DNA of 64,000 nt, taken from positions 160,295-224,294 of the forward strand of contig JBGUEQ010000001.1 in assembly GCA_041821265.1 (NCBI GenBank), given 5' to 3'. A program made the translations under genes and the position numbers. A model generated the notes under the pieces. It worked only from the letters and a program-made list of their open reading frames with translations, was not told the DNA's origin and did no database searches. Below are positions 42,493 through 52,756 of this stretch, piece by piece. Every line of letters begins with the position of its first letter. Positions within the stretch are counted from its first letter, which is position 1. This DNA is from Lachnotalea sp041821265 (GTDB taxonomy: Bacteria; Bacillota; Clostridia; Lachnospirales; Lachnospiraceae).

Positions 42493-44589
42493 ATGTCACA
42501 AATCAGTAAATCAATTACGAAAAAAGATCATGAAGAAAAAATGAGCGGAGAGGCGCAGTATATTGCGGATTTAACATATCCTAATATGTTGTTTGCTAAG
42601 ATAGTTCGCTCCACAAAGTCTCATGCAAAAATAATGAAAATAGAAGTTCCCGTCATGGAAGAAGGATATGGAATTGTAGATTATAAAGATGTTCCGGGTA
42701 GTAACGGACTTAAGGTTATAAAAAGTGAGCAACCGATTTTTGCTGAACAGGAAGTTTGTTTTATCGGTGAATCCATACTTATGGTAGTTGGTAGTGACTT
42801 TGAAAAAGTGAAAACTTATGCCAAAGAGGTGAAAATAGAATATGAGGATTTGCCAAGTGTGTATTCCCTTGATGAAAGTAGTGAGTTTTGTGTGGCATAT
42901 CAGTATGAACATGGAGTCGTAGAGGAAGCATTTAAAAATGCAGCAAACACTATAGAAGAAACATTTTATACGGGATATCAGGAACAAGCTTATATAGAAC
43001 CGCAGGGTGCGATTGGATTATATAAAGAGAACAAAATAACTGTAATTGGTTCGATGCAATGTCCTTATTATGTCAAAAATGCAGTGATGTATGCGTTGGG
43101 ATTTGAATCAGAGCAGGTACAGATTATTCAGTCAACTACGGGTGGTGCATTTGGAGGAAAAGAAGATTATCCTTCTCTGATTGGTTGCCAAGTCGCAGTT
43201 GCAGCCAAAAAATTTAACACGCCAGTGAAATTGATATTTGAAAGACGTGAAGATATGGCGGTCACTACAAAAAGACATCCTGCCAAGTTAAGTTATAGAG
43301 TTGCGTTAGATCAAAGCAATAAAATTATGGCAATGGACGCGGATATTCGGTTAGATGGTGGCGCATATGAAGGTCTCTCAAGCGTTGTTCTTCAACGTTC
43401 GTTGATTGCGGTTACAGGGGTATACAAAATACCAGGCATCAGAGTTGCTGGGAAAGTTATGGTTACAAACACAGTTCCTAACGGCGCTTATCGAGGATTT
43501 GGTGCACCACAGAGCTTTTTTGCAGTAGAAATGTTGATGACCCATATTGCGAAAAAAGTTGGGATAGCACCATTAGAATTAAAGAAACAATATCTAGTAG
43601 AGCAGGGGGATAAGACAGCAACACTTGGCGAATATCGCTATCCAATTGTACTTCCTAAAATGCTAGAACGAGCAGAGGAATTAAGTGATTATAGTAATAA
43701 ATATAAAGAGTATGAGAATCAATCTGGAAGATATCGAAAAGGCATCGGGATGTCGTTATTTTTACATGGATGTGGATTTACAGGTTCGGCAGAAAATGAT
43801 TTCATTAAATCCGTTGTTCAGTTAGTTAAATACAAGGATGATTCAATTGAAATTCTGGCTAGTAATACAGATATGGGACAGGGGCTAAAAACAACATTTA
43901 GCAAAATAGTTGCCGAAGTTCTGGAAATACCGATTAGTCAAATTAAAATTGTAAACCCAGATACCGATCGAGTTCCCAATTCAGGTCCTACCGTAGCATC
44001 GCGTTCTCTCATGATAGTTGGAAAACTATTAGAGCGTGCGGCCACGAAACTAAAAAACGATTATAAAACAGGCGAATATCAAATGATAGAAGAACATTAC
44101 GTTCACCCAGAGATGATTCCTTGGGATATTAATACGTTTACAGGAGATGCTTATCCAACCTATTCTTGGGGAATTAATGTGGTGGAAGTGGAAGTGGATA
44201 CATTACTTGCAGAAACAAATCTTCTCGGTGTATGGGGAATATTTGATGTAGGCAACGCAATTGATGAAACCATTATGAAAGGGCAGATGGAAGGCGGAAT
44301 GCTACAAGGACTTGGGTATGGTTCAAGTGAGAAAATGGAAAACGTAAACGGAAGAATTGCGCAGGCAAGCATGACGGATTATATTATACCAACGTCAAAA
44401 GACACAATACCTTTCGTGACAGCACTCGTAAATAGTCCTTATGAAGGTGGCCCTTTTGGTGCAAAAGGCGCAGGAGAACTTACCATAATAGGAAGTGCGC
44501 CTGCCTATGCAGCAGCAGTCGAAGAGGCAGTTGGAAGTGCAATTCATTTTATTCCAGTTACGCCTGAGAAATTAATGGAACTGATATAG
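42493..44589 (+). CDS. xdhA: Xanthine dehydrogenase family, molybdenum-binding subunit
   Basis: 698 residues after AGGAGG. Mo-cofactor motifs: STTGGAFGGKEDYPSL, GAYRGFGAPQSFFAVEM, SNTDMGQGLKTTF, DRVPNSGPTVASRS and the catalytic Glu in GAKGAGELTIIGSAPA. The N-terminal 120 residues form the aldehyde oxidase a/b hammerhead (YIADLTYPNMLFAKIVRS). With the following FeS and FAD genes it forms a three-subunit enzyme oxidising xanthine, hypoxanthine or a related purine. Confidence 0.93.
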   Translation: MSQISKSITKKDHEEKMSGEAQYIADLTYPNMLFAKIVRSTKSHAKIMKIEVPVMEEGYGIVDYKDVPGSNGLKVIKSEQPIFAEQEVCFIGESILMVVGSDFEKVKTYAKEVKIEYEDLPSVYSLDESSEFCVAYQYEHGVVEEAFKNAANTIEETFYTGYQEQAYIEPQGAIGLYKENKITVIGSMQCPYYVKNAVMYALGFESEQVQIIQSTTGGAFGGKEDYPSLIGCQVAVAAKKFNTPVKLIFERREDMAVTTKRHPAKLSYRVALDQSNKIMAMDADIRLDGGAYEGLSSVVLQRSLIAVTGVYKIPGIRVAGKVMVTNTVPNGAYRGFGAPQSFFAVEMLMTHIAKKVGIAPLELKKQYLVEQGDKTATLGEYRYPIVLPKMLERAEELSDYSNKYKEYENQSGRYRKGIGMSLFLHGCGFTGSAENDFIKSVVQLVKYKDDSIEILASNTDMGQGLKTTFSKIVAEVLEIPISQIKIVNPDTDRVPNSGPTVASRSLMIVGKLLERAATKLKNDYKTGEYQMIEEHYVHPEMIPWDINTFTGDAYPTYSWGINVVEVEVDTLLAETNLLGVWGIFDVGNAIDETIMKGQMEGGMLQGLGYGSSEKMENVNGRIAQASMTDYIIPTSKDTIPFVTALVNSPYEGGPFGAKGAGELTIIGSAPAYAAAVEEAVGSAIHFIPVTPEKLMELI

Positions 44590-44608
44590 AAGAAAAGAGG
44601 GATTTATA

Positions 44609-45073
44609 ATGGAATTTAATTTAAATAATGAAAAAATAGTATATGAAGGTGATCCTTCCAAACGCTTACTTGATGTTCTTCGTGATGACCTTCAAGTTAC
44701 AGGAGTGAAAGAAGGGTGTGGAGAAGGAGAATGTGGAGCCTGCTCAGTACTAATCAATGGACGCCTTGCCAATTCGTGTATTACTGCAATTGGAAGCCTA
44801 GAAGGAGCTTTTGTTCTCACCGTAGAAGGATTTAAAGATACCAAACAGTATCAACTTCTGGAAGAAACATTTGCAAAAGCTGGGGCGGTACAGTGTGGAT
44901 TTTGTACACCAGGAATGATTATGGCAGCTCAATCACTGCTCACAAGTAATTCCAATCCAACAGAGAATGAAATTAGAGAAAGTATATCGGGTAACTTATG
45001 CCGATGTACTGGTTATAACATGATTATAGATGCAGTGAAAATGGCGGCTGATCAGGGGGATGGATTATGGTAA
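44609..45073 (+). CDS. xdhC: Xanthine dehydrogenase [2Fe-2S] subunit
   Basis: 154 residues. The plant-type cluster is CGEGECGACSVLINGRLANSC split as CGEGECGAC and NSC, and the second cluster is VQCGFCTPGM with SGNLCRCTGYNMI. It passes electrons from molybdenum to FAD. It overlaps the FAD subunit start by 7 bases. Confidence 0.95.
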   Translation: MEFNLNNEKIVYEGDPSKRLLDVLRDDLQVTGVKEGCGEGECGACSVLINGRLANSCITAIGSLEGAFVLTVEGFKDTKQYQLLEETFAKAGAVQCGFCTPGMIMAAQSLLTSNSNPTENEIRESISGNLCRCTGYNMIIDAVKMAADQGDGLW

Positions 45074-45906
45074 AAAAGTTGAAGCCATCTACCTTAACAG
45101 AAGCACTTAACATGAAGAAGAAGTTGCCCAATGCAGTTATTTATGCAGGTGGTTCTGATTTGATGGTAGTAAAGAAACCAATAGATGAAATGTTATTTAT
45201 CAATCAATTAAGCGAATTAAAAGAAGTTGTACAAGAAGATGACGGTATTACAATTGGTGCAGCATCTGTTTACTATGATTTGATTCAAAATCCTATTGTA
45301 CCAGAATTATTAAAAATGGTTATGAAGGAGATTGCATCACCTGCAATTCGAAATATGGCAACAATCGGTGGCAATATCTGTAATGCTTCTCCAGCTGGTG
45401 ACACATTACCAGTGCTTTATCTATTTGATGCGAAGATTGTAGTGGCTTCAATCAATGATAACAATCAGTTGAGTGAAAGAATCATTCCAATTGAAAATTT
45501 TATATTAGGGATACGTAAGATTGATTTAAACCCTAATGAGATAGTAACAAAGATTGTGCTTTACAATGATAAAATAGCACAAGTTACTAAGGTGGGTTAT
45601 AAAAAGGTAGGAGCAAGAAAGTCGCAGGCAATCTCCAAATTGTTGTTTGCCGCAGTGATGAATATTGAAAATGAAGTGGTGACTGATTTAAGAGTCGCAT
45701 ATGGTTCGGTTGGAATTACAGTTTTAAGAAAAAAAGAGATTGAATTGCGTTATGTAGGAATAAAATATGCAGATTTGTTATCCAAAATTCCTGAGATCAT
45801 ACAGGCGTATAGTGAATGTCTTCATCCAATTGATGATCAGAGATCAACCGCAGTTTATCGTAAAAAGGTTTGTTTGAATCTTTTAGAAGATTTTTTGCAA
45901 AATTAG
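45067..45906 (+). CDS. xdhB: Xanthine dehydrogenase FAD-binding subunit
   Basis: 279 residues. The FAD-binding motifs VIYAGGSDLMVVKK, and IRNMATIGGNICNASPAGDT are typical of CoxM/XdhB subunits. The C-terminal CO dehydrogenase flavoprotein domain follows (about 170-278). It probably hands electrons to NAD or another acceptor. Last of the xdh trimer genes. Confidence 0.94.
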   Translation: MVKKLKPSTLTEALNMKKKLPNAVIYAGGSDLMVVKKPIDEMLFINQLSELKEVVQEDDGITIGAASVYYDLIQNPIVPELLKMVMKEIASPAIRNMATIGGNICNASPAGDTLPVLYLFDAKIVVASINDNNQLSERIIPIENFILGIRKIDLNPNEIVTKIVLYNDKIAQVTKVGYKKVGARKSQAISKLLFAAVMNIENEVVTDLRVAYGSVGITVLRKKEIELRYVGIKYADLLSKIPEIIQAYSECLHPIDDQRSTAVYRKKVCLNLLEDFLQN

Positions 45907-45943
45907 AGTACAGCAAGGCACTCGGATAAAGGAGAATTAAGTC

Positions 45944-47563
45944 ATGGCAATCTTAATAAAAAACGCAATTATTGTAGATGGTACGAATTCAAATGCATAT
46001 GAAGGCGATATTCTTGTAGATAAGAATAAAATTGCAGCAATTGGCCAGGTGAAATCTTTCGAAGATATGATCACGCCAGATGTAGTTATCATTGATGCAA
46101 AAGGTTATATTGTATCACCAGGATTTATTGATACACATAGTCACAGTGATTTGAAAGTGCTGACAGAACCTGATGTAATACCAAAATTAATGCAAGGAAT
46201 CACCACGGAAGTACTTGGTCAAGATGGAATATCCATGGCACCCCTTCCGATTCCCTATATTTCAGCGTGGCGGAAAAATCTTGCAGGGCTAGATGGTGAA
46301 AGTGACGAAATTAATTGGGAATATGAGACAACTAAGAATTATTTATCAATGATTGAGGCTGCAAAACCATCGCTGAATGAAAGTTATTTGCTACCACATG
46401 GAAATGTTAGGATGGAAGCAATTGGATTAGATGATAGAGAACCTAGTGAGGAAGAAATCCAGAAAATGTGTGACATTACAAGACGTGAAATGCAGTCAGG
46501 ATGTCTTGGATTATCTTCAGGACTGATTTATATGCCTTGCGCCTATTCAAATACCAAGGAAATTATAGAAATTTGTAAAGTGGTAAAAGAATTTGACGGT
46601 GTATTTGTAGTACACCAAAGAAGCGAGGCGGATACCATTGTTACTTCAATGAAAGAGATTATTGAAATTGGTAGAGAAAGTGGAGTTCGTATTCATTTTT
46701 CACACTTTAAAGTATGTGGCAAGAAAAACTGGAAATATCTTGATGAAATGTTTGAATTATTAGATGAGGCAAAGAAAGAGGGCATTCAGGTTTCTCTTGA
46801 TCAATATCCTTATGTTGCAGGAAGTACCATGTTATCTGTTATTCTTCCACCTTGGGCTCATAATGGAGGAACCGACAAGTTAGTAAAACGACTTCATAGC
46901 GATGAACTTCGAACACAGATGAAAAAAGATATGAAAGACGGAATTCCAGGGTGGGATAATTTCATAGATTTTGCTGGTATAGAAGGAATTTATGTTACAA
47001 GTGTCGCAACCAAGCTTAATAAAAATGTAGTTGGTTTAAACTTGCTACAATTAGGTGAATTAAAAAATAAAGAACCATTTGAGGCAACCTTTGATCTTCT
47101 TATTGAGGAGCAAAATGCAGTTGGTATGGTTGATTTTTATGGACTAGAAGATCACGTGATTAAAATTATGAAGCGCGACGAAATGAATGTGTGTACAGAT
47201 GGATTATTGTCTGGCACTCCCCATCCGCGGGTATATGGTTCCTTTGCAAGAGTACTTGGAAAATATGTACGAGAAGAAAAGGTAATGGGAATTGAAGAAG
47301 CCATTTATAAGATGACAGGAAAAGCAGCTCATGCCCTTGGCATAAAAGAGCGAGGCGTTTTAAAAGTTGGATATTATGCAGATATCACAATATGGAATCC
47401 AGATACCATTAATGACAAAGGAACATTTGAGAATCCAAAACAATTTCCAGAGGGAATTGAGTATGTCCTTGTAAATGGTGAAATTGCAGTAGATCATGCG
47501 AAATATACAAAGATGCGTAAGGGAATGGTTATTAGAAAAAGTCAGGAGAAATCATATGTATAA
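45944..47563 (+). CDS. N-acyl-D-amino-acid deacylase/D-aminoacylase-like amidohydrolase
   Basis: 539 residues from ATG 45944 after AAGGAG. VSPGFIDTHSHSDLKVL, TTEVLGQDG, GLSSGLIYMPC, RIHFSHFK and CTDGLLSG are the motifs of the D-aminoacylase/dihydroorotase-like family. In this locus it may hydrolyse an amidine or ureido intermediate of purine ring breakdown; the true substrate cannot be read from sequence. Its end overlaps the start region of the Se-dependent enzyme. Confidence 0.88.
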   Translation: MAILIKNAIIVDGTNSNAYEGDILVDKNKIAAIGQVKSFEDMITPDVVIIDAKGYIVSPGFIDTHSHSDLKVLTEPDVIPKLMQGITTEVLGQDGISMAPLPIPYISAWRKNLAGLDGESDEINWEYETTKNYLSMIEAAKPSLNESYLLPHGNVRMEAIGLDDREPSEEEIQKMCDITRREMQSGCLGLSSGLIYMPCAYSNTKEIIEICKVVKEFDGVFVVHQRSEADTIVTSMKEIIEIGRESGVRIHFSHFKVCGKKNWKYLDEMFELLDEAKKEGIQVSLDQYPYVAGSTMLSVILPPWAHNGGTDKLVKRLHSDELRTQMKKDMKDGIPGWDNFIDFAGIEGIYVTSVATKLNKNVVGLNLLQLGELKNKEPFEATFDLLIEEQNAVGMVDFYGLEDHVIKIMKRDEMNVCTDGLLSGTPHPRVYGSFARVLGKYVREEKVMGIEEAIYKMTGKAAHALGIKERGVLKVGYYADITIWNPDTINDKGTFENPKQFPEGIEYVLVNGEIAVDHAKYTKMRKGMVIRKSQEKSYV

Positions 47564-50108
47564 ATTTACAATGAATGGAATAAAAACCGAAACAGCTAAC
47601 GATATGAGTTTACTAGATTATTTAAGAGATACGCTTGATATCACATCTCTTAAAAATGGATGCAAAGAAGGTTCTTGTGGCGCTTGTATGATCTTGATTA
47701 ATGGTAAGAAAACAAGAGCTTGTTTAATGACAACAAAAAAGGTTGATGGAGCTGAAATTGTATCGGTAGAAGGATTGTCGAAAAGGGAAAAAGAAGTCTA
47801 TGACTATTGCTTTAATAAAGCAGGAGCCGTACAATGTGGGTTTTGTATTCCAGGAATGATAATTAGTGCGAAATCTTTGTTAGATGATCATACGAATCCA
47901 ACGAGTCAAGAGGTAAAAAAGGCAATTAAGGGAAATATTTGCCGTTGTACAGGTTATAAGAAGATTGAAGAAGCCATATTGATGGCAGGAGAGTTTTTTA
48001 GAGAAAATAAAGCAATTCCAGTTAGTGAATTTACAGGAAAAGTTGGCGAGAGAACATTTCGTCCAGATGCTACAGATAAAATTCTAGGAACAGCAAAATT
48101 TGCAGATGATTTGAAGACAGAGGGACTGGTTTATGGTTCTGCACTTCGTTCCAAATACCCAAGAGCGCTTGTAAAAGGGATTGATATTAGTAAAGCACTT
48201 TTACATCCACAAGTGGTCAAAATTGTTTTGGCACATGAAGTACCAGGGGATCGTGTCATTGGTCATCTGACACAGGATTGGCCAGCATTAATAGCAGTCG
48301 GAGAAGAGACTAGATATCTTGGTGATACGGTTGCGTTGGTTGCAGCTAAAACGAAACAGGCATTGGAAGAAATTAAAAGTCTGATTACAGTTGAGTATGA
48401 AGAGAGAGAACCGCTGTTATCACCCAAAGAGGCAATGAAAGAAGATGCATATTCGATACATGAGAGTGGAAATGTATATCGTACCGAATTAATTAAACGA
48501 GGAGATGTTGATAAAGCATTAGAAGAATCCGCATTTATGGTAACCAATACCTATTCGACACCAGCTCAAGAACATGGATTTCTGGAACCAGAGAGTGCAT
48601 TAGCAATCCCAGATGGAGATTCCCTTACGGTGTATACAGGTGGTCAAAGTGTTTACGATGAATACAGAGAGATTGGTAAGTTACTTGGAATAGAAAAAGA
48701 AAAATTAAGGATTGTAAGTGCATATGTAGGCGGAGGATTCGGTGGTAAGGAGGATATGAGCGTTCAGCATCATGCGGCTTTGCTAGCGTACCTTGCCAAA
48801 GTACCTGTAAAGGTAACACTAACAAGAGATGAAAGTTTATTTGTACATCCTAAACGTCATCCAATGGAGATGGAACTTACAACAGGCTGCGATAAATCAG
48901 GAAAGTTAACGGCAATGAGACTGCGTTTGATTGCGGATACAGGTGCATACGCATCTCTTGGAGGACCTGTTTTACAAAGAGCGTGTACGCATGCGGCTGG
49001 ACCATATAATTATCATAATATTGATATCATTGGTCAGTCTATTTATACCAATAACGTACCAAGTGGAGCCTTTCGTGGATTTGGTGTAACGCAGACTATG
49101 TTTGCCACCGAATGTAATTTGAATCTGCTTGCAGAAAAAGTGGGGATCGATCCATTTGAAATACGTTATTTGAATGCACTTCGTCCAGGTCAAGTACTTC
49201 CAAATGGGCAGATTGCGGATGAAGGAACGGGAATTGTAGAATGCCTCGAGGCAGTCAAGAAGGCATATTATGATAATTATGACAATGCAGGACTTGCATG
49301 TGCGATTAAAAACGCTGGAGTGGGCGTTGGTATTCCAGATACAGGGCGTGTACGTCTAAAAGTTGTAAATGGTGTCGTAAGCCTTCGAACAAGTGCTGCT
49401 TGTATGGGACAGGGAATTGCAGAAACCATGCGTTCGATTCTATGCGAAACAACGGGACTTACTCCAAAAAATGTTGAGGTAGCAAGACCAGATACAGACA
49501 TTACACCAAATTCAGGAACAAGTACTGCATCCAGACAGACCGTTATAACTGGAGAGACGACAAGAAGAGTCAGTCTCCAATTGAAAGAAGATTTAAAATC
49601 ACATACCTTAGCAGAACTAGAAGGAAAAGAATATTATGAGGAATTTGTTGGTGTTACCGATCCAATGGGTTCTGACAAAGAAAATCCAGTGAGCCATTTA
49701 GCATATGGTTATGCAACTCAGGTAGTCATATTAGGAGAAGATGGAAAAGTCAAGAAAGTAGTAGCAGCTCATGATGTAGGCTGTGCAATCAATCCTTCCA
49801 ATGTCGAAGGACAGATCGAAGGTGGAGTTGTAATGGGACTAGGATTTGGATTGACCGAGAATCCTAAAATAGAAGGTGGTCGTCCAACGGTATCTTATGG
49901 TAAGTTAGGATTATTCCGCTCAACTGATGTTCCAGAAATCGAGACGATATTGATTGAGAAAAATCATGCAGAGCTAGCTTATGGCGCAAAAGGTATCGGT
50001 GAAATACCTTTGATTCCAACATCACCAGCTGCGCAAGCGGCTTACTATAAAAGGGATGGAATTTTCCGTACCTCACTTCCGTTGGAAAATACTCCATATA
50101 GTAAATAA
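47556..50108 (+). CDS. Selenium-dependent xanthine dehydrogenase (fused FeS and Mo domains)
   Basis: 850 residues from ATG 47556 (CAGGAG upstream). The N-terminal [2Fe-2S] domain has CKEGSCGACMILINGKKTRAC in parts (CKEGSCGAC, TRAC) and VQCGFCIPGM...GNICRCTGYKK. After a linker (about 155-175) the Mo domain shows GGGFGGKEDMSV, GAFRGFGVTQTMFATE, CMGQGIAETMRS, TPNSGTSTASRQT and GAKGIGEIPLIPTSPA. The fused layout without FAD domain is that of the Se-dependent XDH family, where labile selenium is bound at the Mo site, not as selenocysteine; no in-frame TGA is present. It ends the first half of the locus; a strong terminator follows. Confidence 0.92.
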   Translation: MYKFTMNGIKTETANDMSLLDYLRDTLDITSLKNGCKEGSCGACMILINGKKTRACLMTTKKVDGAEIVSVEGLSKREKEVYDYCFNKAGAVQCGFCIPGMIISAKSLLDDHTNPTSQEVKKAIKGNICRCTGYKKIEEAILMAGEFFRENKAIPVSEFTGKVGERTFRPDATDKILGTAKFADDLKTEGLVYGSALRSKYPRALVKGIDISKALLHPQVVKIVLAHEVPGDRVIGHLTQDWPALIAVGEETRYLGDTVALVAAKTKQALEEIKSLITVEYEEREPLLSPKEAMKEDAYSIHESGNVYRTELIKRGDVDKALEESAFMVTNTYSTPAQEHGFLEPESALAIPDGDSLTVYTGGQSVYDEYREIGKLLGIEKEKLRIVSAYVGGGFGGKEDMSVQHHAALLAYLAKVPVKVTLTRDESLFVHPKRHPMEMELTTGCDKSGKLTAMRLRLIADTGAYASLGGPVLQRACTHAAGPYNYHNIDIIGQSIYTNNVPSGAFRGFGVTQTMFATECNLNLLAEKVGIDPFEIRYLNALRPGQVLPNGQIADEGTGIVECLEAVKKAYYDNYDNAGLACAIKNAGVGVGIPDTGRVRLKVVNGVVSLRTSAACMGQGIAETMRSILCETTGLTPKNVEVARPDTDITPNSGTSTASRQTVITGETTRRVSLQLKEDLKSHTLAELEGKEYYEEFVGVTDPMGSDKENPVSHLAYGYATQVVILGEDGKVKKVVAAHDVGCAINPSNVEGQIEGGVVMGLGFGLTENPKIEGGRPTVSYGKLGLFRSTDVPEIETILIEKNHAELAYGAKGIGEIPLIPTSPAAQAAYYKRDGIFRTSLPLENTPYSK

Positions 50109-50519
50109 GTTGTAATTTATAAATAATATATAAACGGACCATATGGCAGTATCATGGTTTACAAAAAGATTGGCTTGATCGCCAATCTTTTTGTTTGCTC
50201 TTTATATTATTAACGTTTTGTTTGCTTATTTTAAATTGAAAAATTATAGATGGAAAAATAATATTTAATGAATACAAATGAATCAAATGAAAGTGGACAG
50301 TGCATGTAGAATTTTTTATAAATTTACAATTATGTATGGAATTAAATGGAAATTTGGTATAAAATATAATAAGTTGGATTTTTATAGAACAAAACTTATG
50401 TAATGAAAGAAAATTTAAGATTATAAAAGTAGTTGCTGATTATAACAATAATGGGAAGTTGGGGGAGGGAACTTTTACAGAGAGAATAAAACAGGAGAAG
50501 AAAGGGCAAGGTAGTTATA
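50109..50519. other. Intergenic region with terminator
   Basis: Contains the terminator at 50163-50192 and then an AT-rich stretch with no supported gene. A GGGAGGG stretch at 50462 and AAGGTAG at 50509 lie before the next gene. Confidence 0.6.
50163..50192 (+). terminator. Rho-independent terminator ending the xdh operon
   Basis: AAAAAGATTGGC (50163-50174) pairs perfectly with GCCAATCTTTTT (50181-50192), loop TTGATC. Confidence 0.95.
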
Positions 50520-51191
50520 ATGAATAGAGAGTGGTCGGAACTAAATAAGTCTGTGCAATTACAGATTAAGAAAAAGGAGACCTTTACACAGGGCATAAAT
50601 ACACTTCTAGTTCTTCGAAAAAAACTAATGCAACAGATGCAACAATTTAAAGATAAATTATCTGTTGATGATTTCAGTACTATGCCTTACATCAATGCAA
50701 ATGGATATCATAGTAAGACAATTGCATATTCTCTTTGGCATATTTTTCGTATCGAAGATATTGTTGTCCATTCGCTAATTTCAGATGATGAACAGATTTT
50801 TTTTGAATATAATTATCAAAAACGAACGAAATCACAGACTATTACAACTGGAAATGAGCTTGTAAAGGAACAGATTGGTAATTTTTCAAAACAACTATGT
50901 ATTGATGAATTATATCAATATATAACTGATGTAGATAAATCCACAACTAAGATTTTAAAATCTTTAACATTTGATAATATGAAAATTAAAATAACAGAGG
51001 ATAAGAAACGGAATTTACAAATGCTCAATGTTGTAAGTAAAGATGAAAACGCTTATTGGTTAATTGATTATTGGTGTAGTAAAGATATACGAGGATTAAT
51101 ACAGATGCCGTTCTCAAGGCATTGGATTATGCATGTTGAAGCCTGCTTGCGAATAGAAAGTAAATTAAAGCATATGAATTCTTCCAAATAG
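50520..51191 (+). CDS. DinB-like protein
   Basis: 223 residues. The helical layout with His in SLWHIFRIEDIVVHS and in SRHWIMHVEAC is typical of DinB/YfiT-like four-helix metal-binding proteins. Function unknown; often thiol transferase- or stress-related. ATG 50520 follows AAGGTAG at a normal distance. It begins a group of small enzymes unrelated to purine metabolism. Confidence 0.65.
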   Translation: MNREWSELNKSVQLQIKKKETFTQGINTLLVLRKKLMQQMQQFKDKLSVDDFSTMPYINANGYHSKTIAYSLWHIFRIEDIVVHSLISDDEQIFFEYNYQKRTKSQTITTGNELVKEQIGNFSKQLCIDELYQYITDVDKSTTKILKSLTFDNMKIKITEDKKRNLQMLNVVSKDENAYWLIDYWCSKDIRGLIQMPFSRHWIMHVEACLRIESKLKHMNSSK

Positions 51192-51418
51192 TAAAACCGA
51201 CACAAGGGGATGCCGACTTGGCTAGTGATATGTTTTAGTCTTTATTCTATAATCAATTGGTTTTAAACTGAACAGGTATTTTTTGATAAGATGGGCTTAA
51301 AGCCTGATAATAAAAATTAAAGTAACTATTATATTTTACTAGATGAAATATTTTAAGTATCTGATTTTTAATTAATTGAGTAGTATAGATTTTTATTAAA
51401 AATGAAAGGAGTTTTCTT

Positions 51419-52069
51419 ATGGCATATTATGATGAATAATTGCAACTTCTTCAAAAACAAGTTGTATATAAAAAAAGAATGGGGTCAAAGCTAGAGGAAT
51501 TATACGGGCAACAAAAAGAACTGAGTGTTAAAGCAGAGGATCTTAAAAAAAGCATGTTAGAGGAGCAAAATGATGTTGAACGGCTAGAAGGTCACAGCCT
51601 GACAGCTTTCATTTATGCAGTTATTGGTAAGATGGATGAAAAAGTGGATAAAGAACGTGAAGAGGCTTTTGCTGCTGCTGTGAAATATGAAGTTACTGCA
51701 AGTGAACTTACTGCGGTTGAAAACGATATACAAAAGCATAGCTATTTGGACGAAGCCCAAAACGAAGTGGAACAGCTCCAGATACAGTTGCGCCGTTTAA
51801 AAACGGAGTTGACCGACATAATAATTCATACGGATATACAGGTTAGTATTAATGGATTTCTAGGCTTTGCAGATTATTTCTTTGACGGATTTTTTGCAGA
51901 TAGTGCAGTGTTGAATAAAATAAACCAATCTCAGACACAGGTAGAAAACACAAAAGGCCAGATTAAGAAGATTTTAACCCATTTAACAGCTATGCTCCAT
52001 TCTGCTAATCAGGAACTGGAACATGAAAAAACAAAACTAGATAATTTAATTGTGAATGCAATCATATAA
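51419..52069 (+). pseudogene. Coiled-coil protein with in-frame TAA after codon 6
   Basis: ATG 51419, placed after AAAGGAG, reads MAYYDE then TAA (51437-51439), and the same frame continues from TTG 51440 for 209 residues: QLLQKQVVYKKRMGSKLEEL and a long helical coiled coil (about 30-110) with IDI-DGFFAD in the second half. CAA to TAA is the simplest cause. Restart at TTG 51440 without its own ribosome site could give a shortened protein. It resembles no family I can name. Confidence 0.7.
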
Positions 52070-52154
52070 GATATAAATTCAAGATGATAGAGTAAAGTAG
52101 TATCGTAGGATGTATATAACTGTTTTATAGGTGCTTCGAAAGAGGGTGAATGAA

Positions 52155-52613
52155 TTGGATATTAAGTTAGCGAGTCCAGAAGAAATCAAAATAGTAACCA
52201 ATATTTCAAAGAGAGCTTTCAATACAGACGTATTGGTAGGTGCCAATGAGGAAGGAGGACCACCCGATTACGATTCTGAAAATTGGCATAAAAAAATGAT
52301 GTTAAGTCATAATTTATACACGATAATGCAGGAGGATTATATCATTGGTGGAGCTGTTTTATTCCAGGATAAAAGAAATAAGGAGATCATGTATGTGGGA
52401 AGAATATTCATAGATCCCAATGAGAATAAAAAAGGTTTTGGACTAGAAGCAATGAAATATATTGAAAAGATGTTTCCAAAGATTAAAATATGGAGATTAG
52501 AAACTCCAGTTTGGAATATAAGAACAAATTCGTTTTATAAAAAGCTTGGATATATGGAAATGTACAGAGATAAGGAATCTGTTTATTATCAAAAAGAGTT
52601 AAATCTCAATTAA
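52155..52613 (+). CDS. GNAT family N-acetyltransferase
   Basis: 152 residues from TTG 52155, 6-7 bases after GAGGGTG; a GTG at 52131 overlaps that site. GNAT motifs: YIIGGAVLFQDK (beta strand), VGRIFIDPNENKKGFGLEAM (acetyl-CoA loop in degenerate form) and FYKKLGYMEMYRD near the end. Substrate unknown. Intact compared with the broken GNAT genes at 54.4-55.6 kb. Confidence 0.8.
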   Translation: MDIKLASPEEIKIVTNISKRAFNTDVLVGANEEGGPPDYDSENWHKKMMLSHNLYTIMQEDYIIGGAVLFQDKRNKEIMYVGRIFIDPNENKKGFGLEAMKYIEKMFPKIKIWRLETPVWNIRTNSFYKKLGYMEMYRDKESVYYQKELNLN

Positions 52614-52756
52614 TAGAAGATTATTAAATATCATTATATTTGATTTAACAAACATCTGAGCAAAGACATTAGAAAGATTAATTAAATATATTCATTAACC
52701 ATCAAAGTTAATATAATGCAAATTTCACATTATGTTTAATACCAGGAGTAATTAAA

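Noticed and set aside
47556..50108. Selenocysteine in the selenium-dependent xanthine dehydrogenase
   Set aside because: No in-frame TGA exists; selenium in this family is a labile cofactor ligand.
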